Source of the DNA: DATKMS01 sp041497995
GTDB taxonomy: Bacteria; Desulfobacterota; Binatia; HRBIN30
Reading direction: 5' to 3'
Assembly: GCA_041497995.1 (NCBI GenBank)
Contig: JBGQHM010000366.1
Coordinates: 1 to 6,837, forward strand
DNA: 6,837 nt
How positions within the stretch are numbered: position 1 is the first letter of the stretch; each line of letters opens with the position of its first letter. Position numbers and translations under genes: made by a program. The notes beneath the pieces are model-generated. The model was given only the letters and a program-made list of their open reading frames with translations, was not told the origin of the DNA and ran no database searches. Positions 1 through 6,751 of the stretch are shown piece by piece.

Positions 1-3000
1 CGGACCGTCCTTGTGCGCGACGTCGCACATCACCGGCCGCCCGGCAGCGACATCGAACTGCACACCGTCCGTGCCGCTCGGCAAGAGCACGCGCGTCGCG
101 CTGATGTGTTGCCTTGCCTCAGCCGAGTCGAGGTCGGTCACCAACCACAGCGTCGATTCGTTCGCCGCCACGAGATCGTTCCGTGCGTATTCACAGGGCG
201 CATCAGCACTGGAGCAGGCGCGGGTCGTGCTGGTCTCTCCGTTCAGCTGGAAGATACCGGGACGGTCGAGATGAATCGCCAGGACGCCACGGCGCGGGTC
301 GAGGCCGGGTGCCGGCGCGAAACGCACACCCGCTTGCAGTTGGTGCTCGGTCACGGGCGGTGGACTCACCGTGACCGCGCTCAGCTGCGCGTGAGTGGCC
401 CGGCCGTCCGCTGACCACAGCCGCAACCGATACTGCTCGCCCTGACGGAGGACGGTATCTAGTGACGCCCTACGACCGACGGTTGAGCCGATCGTTCGCC
501 ACTGGGCGTCTCCGCCGGCGACCTCGACGGCTAGTCCTATGCCTTCAGAGGATCGCGCTGTGACGAGCAGCATCCCGGGATTCCCTGCCAAAGACAGCGG
601 GTAGAGCTGCACCTCCTGACCGAGGCTCACGTCAGCCTTCGCGGGGAGCGCGAGCGCCGCGTGTTCCGTCTCCTGCGGTGCGCGCATGGAGACCGAGCAC
701 GCCGCCGTCAGCGGCGTCACCGTCGCCTCGGCCTGTGCACCGGCCTCGTAGTAGTAGGGCTGTGGCGTCGGCGTGGGTGGCGGCACCAGCACCTTCGCCG
801 CTACGACGGCGAGCGGATCGACTTGCAGACGGTACAGGCCGGCACGCACGCGTGCTTGGATCTGGAAGTTCCAATCGTCGGGACCATCGTCGTTGCTCGC
901 CACGAGCTGGCCCTGATCGTCGTAGAGTCGGGCACGCACATCCGACGACCCGAACGAGCTGAGCTGCACGAGTCCGTCGCGCCCGACTGATACTGGAATG
1001 CCCGCCGGTGCGGCGACCTCGCGGTCGAGCCCAGCCACCAACTGCTCCGGCCAAACAGCGACCGTGTAGCTCAGTTGATTGTTAGGCCGGACACAAGTCG
1101 TTTGGAGCCGATAGTGGCCGCTCTGCAACTTGCCCTTCCAGCCGCGTCCTGGCGGCAGCTGCGCCACCGGCGTGAGGCGGCTGTCTCCGTCGACCAACTC
1201 GAGCGTGCCCTGCATCTCACTCGTCAACTCGACGGTGGCGTCGACCGATGCAGGCAGTACAAACTCCCACGTGTCGGGTGTGCGCTCGCCGCCCGCCGCC
1301 GGTTCCATCCACTCGTGCTCGACGCGTCTCGCAAGTGGCAATCGGTGCGGCCCGTGGCCTTCGAGCTTGGGTGGGCCCTGGATGCGTTCGAGCAACGTCA
1401 AGCGGCGCGCCGCCACGGGCTGCGGCATGGAGATGAACTGATAGGTCCCCGGTTCGAAGCGGCGGGTGAAATCGGCAGCGATGTTGGGCCGCTCGATCGG
1501 CCAGCCGTCGGCGTCTTCGAGTCGGCACGTGAACGTCGTGCCGACGCCAACCGATCGCAGCCGGTACTCGCCGGCATCAGCAATAGTGAAGCGATAGGAG
1601 GCCGCCTCGTCGGCGGACAATGCGATATGCGCCGGTATGCCGGGCGTGATCACCCCACCGTCGGTGAGCTGCGTGCGCTCCAGCGTCAGGCCGAGGTGCC
1701 CTTTGCTGAGGCCACGCGTCGCGACCGTTACCTGATAGTCGCCTTCGCGTAGATATTGCTCGATGAAGAAGTTCGCACCGACGCCGTTCTCCGTCGCGCG
1801 CGCAAACGACGTAATGGTCCGCGTCCGGAGATTCCCTTCCGTGCTGAGCAGACCCGTGCTCTGCAAACGGTAGAGCGCCGCCGCATCGGCGCGAACGAGG
1901 AAGGTCGCGTCGGCAGTGCGATCGAGGTCGAGGAAGCACGGCTTCTTCTCGGTCAGCACCGCAAACTTCAATGGCTTCGCCTGCGCAGGATCTGGCAGCG
2001 GCGGCAGTGGAGCACTCGCCTGCAGTCGCAACGGCTCGACCATCAGGGTGTAGTGCACGGGCGAATCGCGCGAGTAGCGGACATCGAGGCGGTGCTCTCC
2101 CTTCTTCACGGTCTGGGATTCCTGCGGCGCCGCACCGTCGACCGACACCGGCAGCAATGAACCGTCGTCGGCCTCGGCACGCAGCTCGCCGGGCTCGTCG
2201 ACAATGAACGACACCGACACGGTCTCACCCACTCTCTGGACGACCGGCAACGACTCCGTGAGATCGACAGGCAGCCGCCGCAAGACCATCCCGACCTTCA
2301 CCTCCGGCTGCTGGTTGATGAACATCGAGTACTGGTAGTCGTGGTCGACGACGACCTCGGGAAACTGAGCCGCGCCGCGTAGCGACTGCAGCTCCTCGGT
2401 GCGGCTCTTACCGATGAGCTTGTTGAACAGATCGGATACCGGCGACGCCGCCTTCGGGCGAACAGCGATATCGACGATACCCTGCTTCACCGGCTCTGCC
2501 GTCAGCACGTAGTAGCCAGCGTCGAGGTCCCACAGCGAGCCCGATCCTTTCATCTCCGGCGGCTCGTAGTGCTCGGGCCGGTAGACCAGAAAGGGCTCGA
2601 TGCGGAAGCGCGCCTCGGTGCCGCGCGCGGCGATCTCGTATGTGCCGGCCTTCTGCACGTGCAGGAACACGGTCAGCGAGTCGAGCAAGTTGCAGTGCCG
2701 CACCCACGCCGAGCCTGGCGCCAGCTCCACGACTTGCGCTGCAAATGGCTCGATGTGGGGGTTCGCTGGCAACGGCCGGCGCGGCCAGCGCAGGATCAGT
2801 GCGGTCGCATCGACGGAGTCCGTCGGATCACCGGAGTGGATGGTCGATACCCAATACGTGCCTTGATCGCCGAGCGGCCAGACGCGCCTGCCGCCGAAGT
2901 ACGGTTCGCCGACGTCGAAGTGCTGGAAGACGTATGGCTGGCCGGCTGCGCCCGCGACCGTCACCAGGCGGTCCGCGCTGCGGTCGAAATACTCGAGCTC

Positions 3001-3951
3001 GGCGACCGGCACCAGGGAGCTCTTTTGGATCTGCGCCATAGTGTCGGAGGCAGCAAATGGGCTCAGCTCGTTGAACGTGCCGACCGTCAACGTCGCCGGC
3101 CGGGCTTCGGGCAACTCGACACGGAAGTACGTCGGACGCTTCGGAACGAGCCAGCGGTCGATGCCAAAGGCGCTCACGGTGTGGCGGCTGCGCCCGACTT
3201 CGCCGAGCCTGGGTATGCCGAAGCGGAGATGAAACGGATGGTCCGGGCTGTCTTCCGTCCACGGCTCGCTGGCGCCGCCGTACGCTGTCAGCAAATACAC
3301 GCCGGGGTTCAGAGCGGTGGTGAGTCGGCAGACCAATATCGGGCGGCCCTCCTGCGGCATCACCACTTCAGTGCTCGGTTCGGCGTTCACGAGCCAATCG
3401 CCGTTCGTCCACAAGCGCAGATCGGTCAAGTTTCGTCCGGCCGCCTCGAAGATGACCTGGCGGCGCTCCTTCACCTCGACCCAGTACGACACCTGCTCAA
3501 AGTCATTGAGGGTACCGTCGGTCGGTTTCAGCTCGACGAGCACGGGAGGTTGTGGGGCACTGCGTTCGGTGAAGCTGTGGACGCTGAGTCGCGCCGTCCC
3601 AATGCCCTTCGGATGGGCGTACGTCACGATCTTGTGCACGCCGCGATCGAGGAAGATATCGAGGCGGCCATCGGTCTTGCCCGGTACGCCGTGGATCTCG
3701 CCAGGTCCCGCGATGCGGTCGAGCAGCTGCAGCGCGGTTCCTTGTGGGCTGCTGACCGTGATGGCGTAGCGACCAAACTTGGAGATGGTGAGTATGGCTT
3801 CCTGTCGCCCGGTGGCCGGCAGGGTGGTCCGACTCAATGTGGGAGCCGATTGTGCTGCCGAGCATGCCGCCGGGTTGGCGCCGAGAGGAACCAGCGCGAG
3901 GGGAAGCACGAGAATCAGCCGCCAACGCAAGCGCTGGCGATCCGTGAGCAT
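1..3951 (-). CDS. Very large exported multi-module beta-sandwich protein, possibly alpha-2-macroglobulin-like; C-terminus beyond the window
   Basis: The frame runs 1317 codons without a stop from ATG 3951 to the left edge. The start is fixed by an in-frame TAG four codons upstream (3966-3964). Seen: a signal sequence (residues 1-30); an N-terminal module at about 50-125 with GRYAITVSS and a DGRLDIFLDRG strand; then a succession of beta-rich modules, each carrying a G-x-Y-x-hydrophobic strand; an EDADGW phrase at 812-817; a GPHRLPL phrase at 867-873 and a WMEP phrase at 881-884 before a lectin-like or jelly-roll-like stretch to about 972; a PPC-like module at 995-1046; a Pro-rich linker at 1056-1065; and further beta modules with a Cys pair at 1246 and 1253. 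No protease or kinase motif and no transmembrane segment after the signal is visible. From memory, these phrases resemble giant proteobacterial proteins labelled alpha-2-macroglobulin, which trap proteases through a C-terminal thioester (CxEQ). That region is absent here, so the family call is tentative (about even odds). An adhesin-like or structural surface protein is the main alternative. Confidence 0.85.
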   Translation of the reverse strand, partial: MLTDRQRLRWRLILVLPLALVPLGANPAACSAAQSAPTLSRTTLPATGRQEAILTISKFGRYAITVSSPQGTALQLLDRIAGPGEIHGVPGKTDGRLDIFLDRGVHKIVTYAHPKGIGTARLSVHSFTERSAPQPPVLVELKPTDGTLNDFEQVSYWVEVKERRQVIFEAAGRNLTDLRLWTNGDWLVNAEPSTEVVMPQEGRPILVCRLTTALNPGVYLLTAYGGASEPWTEDSPDHPFHLRFGIPRLGEVGRSRHTVSAFGIDRWLVPKRPTYFRVELPEARPATLTVGTFNELSPFAASDTMAQIQKSSLVPVAELEYFDRSADRLVTVAGAAGQPYVFQHFDVGEPYFGGRRVWPLGDQGTYWVSTIHSGDPTDSVDATALILRWPRRPLPANPHIEPFAAQVVELAPGSAWVRHCNLLDSLTVFLHVQKAGTYEIAARGTEARFRIEPFLVYRPEHYEPPEMKGSGSLWDLDAGYYVLTAEPVKQGIVDIAVRPKAASPVSDLFNKLIGKSRTEELQSLRGAAQFPEVVVDHDYQYSMFINQQPEVKVGMVLRRLPVDLTESLPVVQRVGETVSVSFIVDEPGELRAEADDGSLLPVSVDGAAPQESQTVKKGEHRLDVRYSRDSPVHYTLMVEPLRLQASAPLPPLPDPAQAKPLKFAVLTEKKPCFLDLDRTADATFLVRADAAALYRLQSTGLLSTEGNLRTRTITSFARATENGVGANFFIEQYLREGDYQVTVATRGLSKGHLGLTLERTQLTDGGVITPGIPAHIALSADEAASYRFTIADAGEYRLRSVGVGTTFTCRLEDADGWPIERPNIAADFTRRFEPGTYQFISMPQPVAARRLTLLERIQGPPKLEGHGPHRLPLARRVEHEWMEPAAGGERTPDTWEFVLPASVDATVELTSEMQGTLELVDGDSRLTPVAQLPPGRGWKGKLQSGHYRLQTTCVRPNNQLSYTVAVWPEQLVAGLDREVAAPAGIPVSVGRDGLVQLSSFGSSDVRARLYDDQGQLVASNDDGPDDWNFQIQARVRAGLYRLQVDPLAVVAAKVLVPPPTPTPQPYYYEAGAQAEATVTPLTAACSVSMRAPQETEHAALALPAKADVSLGQEVQLYPLSLAGNPGMLLVTARSSEGIGLAVEVAGGDAQWRTIGSTVGRRASLDTVLRQGEQYRLRLWSADGRATHAQLSAVTVSPPPVTEHQLQAGVRFAPAPGLDPRRGVLAIHLDRPGIFQLNGETSTTRACSSADAPCEYARNDLVAANESTLWLVTDLDSAEARQHISATRVLLPSGTDGVQFDVAAGRPVMCDVAHKDGP
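748..786 (-). other. Proline-rich linker with a Tyr triplet
   Basis: Residues 1056-1068 read V-P-P-P-T-P-T-P-Q-P-Y-Y-Y, directly after the PPC-like module. Such Pro/Thr stretches are typical extended spacers between folded extracellular domains, so this marks a domain boundary and supports the modular reading of the protein. The three tyrosines use the same TAC codon in a row. Confidence 0.7.
814..969 (-). other. PPC-like beta-sandwich module within the large protein
   Basis: Residues 995-1046 match the form of a bacterial pre-peptidase C-terminal (PPC) domain: an opening strand VQLSSFG, then ARLYDDQGQLVASNDDG (residues 1007-1023), a DDWNF turn and a closing strand AGLYRLQV. PPC domains usually sit at the C-terminal side of secreted proteases or in surface proteins, where they assist binding or folding, and some bind calcium. 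Here one sits inside a long chain of related modules. The call rests on motif resemblance. Confidence 0.6.
3862..3951 (-). other. Signal sequence of the large protein, possible lipoprotein
   Basis: Residues 1-11 are rich in Arg (R5, R7, R9, R11), residues 12-24 form a hydrophobic core (LILVLPLALVPLG), and a C-region ends in N-P-A-A-C with Cys30. Ala at -1 and -2 suits a lipobox, but Pro at -3 is atypical, so signal peptidase I cleavage around residues 29-33 is at least as likely. This is not a Tat signal: there is no paired RR before the core. Export by Sec is well supported; the type of anchor is not. Confidence 0.75.
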
Positions 3952-4075
3952 GTTGGCGCCGGTCTATACTCCGTTTACAAGGCTAGCGGAAGGGGCTCTG
4001 AACGGGCTGGGGCAACGAAGGTAGAAGCAGGGACCGTGAAGATGACATGACCGCCTTTCCAACCAAGGCAACGAG
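3952..4075. other. Intergenic gap between the aminopeptidase and the large exported-protein gene
   Basis: The 124-base gap lies between two genes on the same strand. On the minus strand it has a small inverted repeat (4069-4053: GCCTT, 7-base loop, AAGGC), but no T-run follows, so it is not a convincing intrinsic terminator and read-through from the aminopeptidase is possible. Near the downstream gene is a TATAGA hexamer. A frame from an ATG at 4048 closes after 21 codons and has no support. No RNA gene was recognised. Confidence 0.6.
3963..3968 (-). promoter_or_regulatory. Weak candidate -10 box for the large exported-protein gene
   Basis: On the minus strand this reads TATAGA, five of six matches to the -10 consensus. 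The hexamer 17 bases upstream (3991-3986, TTCCGC) is a poor -35 match. Transcription from here would begin about five bases before the ATG at 3951, which would make the message nearly leaderless. The only Shine-Dalgarno-like GGAG lies about 17 bases before the ATG, too far to be a normal ribosome site. Transcription from the aminopeptidase promoter is an equally good explanation. Confidence 0.2.
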
Positions 4076-6751
4076 CTACTTAGGGTCGGTAGTGGCAACG
4101 CCGCTTGCAAGGAATGTGGCCACGGGGGCGGTCGCCCGCCCGCGGAGACGGATGCACTGGTCGACGCCCTCCAGCGCTTGCGCAAGCGTCCGCGCCGAGC
4201 CTGGGCGTTGATGTGCCTGCAAGCCGAAGAACTGCTGCATCCGATCACGCCCGGCCTGATCGCAGAAGCCGGCAGCCACAAACGGCAGGGAGCTCACGGA
4301 GTCGTCACCGAGCTTCGCGGCCAGCGGATCGAAGTTCTGCGACAGCCACGCGAAGGCGACGGCTTGCAATGCCTGCGTGTCGTCGGCGTGGCTCGCGACC
4401 GCCCAGAAGTCGCCGACGCGTAACGTGTCGGTGAGGTAGAGCTGCAACGATCGTTCGAACAATGCCGGATCGCGAAAGCTGCCCAGCCCGGAGAGCAGGA
4501 TCGCCCGCTCGCGTGGGCTCTGCGCGTGCGCCAACCCGGCCACCAACTGGTCCTGCAGCGCCGCGTCGCCGTCGAAGGCTGCGATCGGCACGGCGATCTG
4601 CGCGGCGGCAACCGGGACCGCGTGAGGATTGGCGAGGAAGCGGCGGGTCAGGTCGTGTGCCTGCGCGCGGAGTGCAGTGTCGTGCCCGAGGTCGGCCACC
4701 GCCGGCACGACGTTCGCTCGTAGCAGCTCGGTCTCCGACTCCTCACCGGGCTTCGGCAGCATTCCCAAAGCGCGGGCGCGCGCGCCCAACGTGCGGCGCA
4801 CGTAGGCGGCGTACGCGTCTTCCGCCACGCCTCCATCGTAGTCGACGGTCGCATGATGGATGCGGTACAGTCCGCCAACCGCGGTCTGGACGACCTGGCG
4901 TTGGTCCGATTGCACGAAGTGCGAAAGTGCGCCCAGGTAAGTACCGCCATCGAGCTGCGCCGCCACCAGCAGCGCATCGAGATGGCCGGGCAACGCGACC
5001 TGCTCTCTCGGCGTCAGTCGGTCTGGGCCAGCAGCCACCATCGTGAGCAGCTCCAGCTCCCGAAGGCGCCAACGGTAGTAGCCGGCCTCGTTGGCGTTCA
5101 CGTGGACCCAGGATGGGCACCCGGCGTCGAGCAGCACCTCTGCACGTTCGGCGCTGATGAGCGCACACTGCCGATACCGCGCGCCGCCAGCGGCGTAGCG
5201 GATGCACATGGGCACGTGCCACGGCCGGCCTGGCGGAGCGTGCGAGCCGTCGGGCAGGTAGCGACTCTGCACGAGCTGCACCTTCCCGGCGTTACCTTCA
5301 CAGACCGTGGTGACCGCAAATTGCGGCGTGCCCGGCTGATCCAGAAAGGTTGCCGCGACGTCCGCAATCGGCTGCCCCGTCGTCTGCTCCAACGCGACGA
5401 AGAGATCGTCCGTGCGGGCGCTCCCTCCGGCGTGCGCGTCGATGTAGGCACGCACACCGGCGCGGAAGCGTTCCTCACCAACCCACGCTTCGAGCATGCG
5501 CAGGATCGCAGCGCCCTTCTCGTAGGTGATGTCGTCGAACGCCGTGACGACATCACCGCCGTCCTTGATCGGCTGCCGGACCGCGCGTGCCGCCTCCAAC
5601 GCGTCCGCTTGCATCGCGCCGTTGGTTTCGCCGACGGCGTCGAGATCGGCGTGAAACTCAGGGGTGGTTACCATGAGAACCTTGGTCGCCATCCAGGTGG
5701 CAAACCCTTCGTTGAGCCACAGGTCGTCCCACCACTCCATCGTCACCAGGTCGCCGAACCATTGGTGCGACAGCTCGTGAGCAACAACCGATTCGCATCC
5801 ATACTTCTCCGCTGCCGACGCGCGCGGCCCGTCGATCAACAGCAGCGTCTCGCGGAAGGTGACGAGCCCGGCGTTCTCCATCGCGCCGGCTTCGAAGTCC
5901 GGAACCGCAACCAGGTCGAGCTTCTCGTAAGGATACGGCCGGCCGAAGTAGTCGCTGAGCACGGCGAGGATGCCCGGTGTCCGTTGCAGCGCGTAGTGAG
6001 CAAGCGGGCCTTTGCCGCGCACGGCCAGGACGCGCAACGGCACAACGCCGGGTGGTCCCTCGACCACGTCGAACGGCCCGACGGCGAACGCAACCAAGTA
6101 GGTCGGCAGCGGCGGGCTCGTGGCAAAGCGTACCACATCGAACGCACCGTCCGGAGTGACGGCAGCGATCGGCGTGTTACTGGCGGCAATCAATCCGTGC
6201 GGCACACGGAGGGTGACCTCCCACGGCGTCTTGAAGCGCGGCTCGTCGAAGCAGGGAAAGGCGCGGCGTGCGTGCAGCGCTTCGAACTGCGTGAAGGCGT
6301 AGAAGTCGTCACCGACACCAACGCGATACAACCCGACCAGGCCGTCAGCAAAGCGTCCCGCGAAGACGATGTGGATCACGTAGTCGCCGGCTGCCAACTG
6401 CTCGGGGAAGACGAGCGCAAGGCCGCCGTCGGTCCCACTCACGGCGTCCGCCCTTACCGACTGTCCATTGGCGCGCTGCACCTCCGCGGCGTAGATGTCG
6501 AGATCTCTGGCGTGCAGCTGAATCGCCGAGGTCGCCGTCCGCAGTTGCACGTTGATCCACACTGCGCCGGAAAACGTGAGCCGCGTCGGATCGACCGTCA
6601 GGTCGAGTCGATAGCGTGTCGGCGTGACGCTGCATGACAGGCGCGCATCACCGTTGTTGGCGTAGGCCGCGACGTGTTCAGGCGGCCGGGCAACGTGTGC
6701 GCACGCAGCGCAAACAACCAGCAGCCAGACCGCGGGTAGTCTCAACGTCAT
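4076..6751 (-). CDS. Exported M1-family zinc aminopeptidase (gluzincin), complete, 891 aa
   Basis: The product should remove N-terminal residues from peptides outside the cytoplasm. Seen: a signal sequence at residues 1-17; the M1 N-terminal beta domain with the phrase around P166-C167-F168-D169-E170-P171; Glu157, matching a conserved M1 glutamate that helps bind the substrate amino terminus; the exopeptidase motif GAMEN at 289-293; the zinc site HELSH at 325-329 with the third ligand Glu348 in NEGF, giving the standard 18-residue spacing; and the catalytic Tyr410 in TYEKG. A short beta domain follows (about 470-545), then a helical ERAP1_C-like C-terminal domain from about 546 (WVHVNANEAGYYRW) to about 870. 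The length fits four-domain M1 enzymes plus a signal. The ATG is fixed by an in-frame TAG three codons upstream (6763-6761). About nine cysteines in the mature part (C40, C167, C319, C484, C516, C529, C545, C830, C866) fit an oxidising compartment. It is not the cytoplasmic PepN type, since it has a signal sequence. Specificity cannot be read from the sequence. It lies upstream of the large exported-protein gene on the same strand. Confidence 0.97.
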   Translation of the reverse strand: MTLRLPAVWLLVVCAACAHVARPPEHVAAYANNGDARLSCSVTPTRYRLDLTVDPTRLTFSGAVWINVQLRTATSAIQLHARDLDIYAAEVQRANGQSVRADAVSGTDGGLALVFPEQLAAGDYVIHIVFAGRFADGLVGLYRVGVGDDFYAFTQFEALHARRAFPCFDEPRFKTPWEVTLRVPHGLIAASNTPIAAVTPDGAFDVVRFATSPPLPTYLVAFAVGPFDVVEGPPGVVPLRVLAVRGKGPLAHYALQRTPGILAVLSDYFGRPYPYEKLDLVAVPDFEAGAMENAGLVTFRETLLLIDGPRASAAEKYGCESVVAHELSHQWFGDLVTMEWWDDLWLNEGFATWMATKVLMVTTPEFHADLDAVGETNGAMQADALEAARAVRQPIKDGGDVVTAFDDITYEKGAAILRMLEAWVGEERFRAGVRAYIDAHAGGSARTDDLFVALEQTTGQPIADVAATFLDQPGTPQFAVTTVCEGNAGKVQLVQSRYLPDGSHAPPGRPWHVPMCIRYAAGGARYRQCALISAERAEVLLDAGCPSWVHVNANEAGYYRWRLRELELLTMVAAGPDRLTPREQVALPGHLDALLVAAQLDGGTYLGALSHFVQSDQRQVVQTAVGGLYRIHHATVDYDGGVAEDAYAAYVRRTLGARARALGMLPKPGEESETELLRANVVPAVADLGHDTALRAQAHDLTRRFLANPHAVPVAAAQIAVPIAAFDGDAALQDQLVAGLAHAQSPRERAILLSGLGSFRDPALFERSLQLYLTDTLRVGDFWAVASHADDTQALQAVAFAWLSQNFDPLAAKLGDDSVSSLPFVAAGFCDQAGRDRMQQFFGLQAHQRPGSARTLAQALEGVDQCIRLRGRATAPVATFLASGVATTDPK
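4774..4787. repeat. 14-bp perfect GC palindrome inside the aminopeptidase gene
   Basis: The stretch GGGCGCGCGCGCCC equals its own reverse complement and is almost pure alternating C and G, a composition that can adopt Z-form DNA. It encodes the Ala-Arg alternation in the C-terminal helical domain of the aminopeptidase (around residues 656-661, GARARA). It most likely reflects GCG and CGC codon preference for Ala and Arg rather than a protein-binding site. Confidence 0.6.
6701..6751 (-). other. Signal sequence of the aminopeptidase, possible lipoprotein
   Basis: Residues 1-17 read as a short n-region with one arginine (R4), a hydrophobic core (L5 to V13) and then C-A-A-C ending at Cys17. Ala at -1 and -2 fits a lipobox, but the -3 position is Cys rather than the usual Leu, Val or Ile, so lipidation is plausible but not certain. 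The residue after Cys17 is Ala, not Asp, which by the E. coli rule would favour the outer membrane. The folded M1 domains begin near residue 38, leaving a flexible tether of about 20 residues (A18 to A36) that would suit a membrane-anchored enzyme. The alternative is ordinary signal peptidase I cleavage nearby. Confidence 0.65.

Larger units (their letters stand above)
241..3780 (-). repeat. Recurring G-x-Y strand motif marking tandem beta modules
   Basis: A short pattern Gly-x-Tyr followed by alternating hydrophobic residues recurs along the protein, with Tyr at residues 62, 219, 366, 438, 481, 739, 796, 837, 947, 1040 and 1174. Variant forms have His at 620 and Phe at 1234, and the spacing at 1172-1174 is slightly shifted. 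It typically follows an acidic or proline residue (for example EPGTYQF, EGDYQV, AGLYRLQV). This is the usual form of a C-terminal strand in PPC-type and related bacterial beta-sandwich modules. Spacing ranges from about 40 to more than 150 residues, so the modules are diverged rather than a recent DNA duplication; no near-identical DNA repeat was seen. Confidence 0.6.

Noticed and set aside
193..216. Cys pair at residues 1246 and 1253 as a metal-binding motif
   Set aside because: There are only two cysteines with a six-residue loop and no nearby His or further Cys, so a disulfide loop in an exported protein is the simpler reading.
1075..1752. 225-codon open frame on the plus strand
   Set aside because: It is an in-register antisense shadow of the same large gene, with a typical Arg/Ala/Gln-rich shadow composition.
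3503..3925. 140-codon minus-strand frame
   Set aside because: It overlaps the beginning of the large gene in another frame. The frame starting at 3951 continues open for 1317 codons and carries a signal sequence, so this one is a shadow.
2569..4050. 493-codon open frame on the plus strand
   Set aside because: It is also in register with the minus-strand codons of the large exported-protein gene. The minus-strand reading has a signal sequence and coherent beta modules, while this one has neither.
4053..4069. Inverted repeat after the aminopeptidase stop as a terminator
   Set aside because: The stem is only five base pairs with a seven-base loop and no T-run follows on the minus strand.
4774..4787. 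GC palindrome as a regulatory operator
   Set aside because: It lies deep inside a coding region and is explained by alternating Ala (GCG) and Arg (CGC) codons.
4853..6637. 594-codon open frame on the plus strand
   Set aside because: It lies antisense to and in codon register with the aminopeptidase. Plus-strand stops would need TTA, CTA or TCA codons on the minus strand, which are rare in this GC-rich gene, so a long open antisense frame is expected. Its translation is Arg-rich and shows no family motif.
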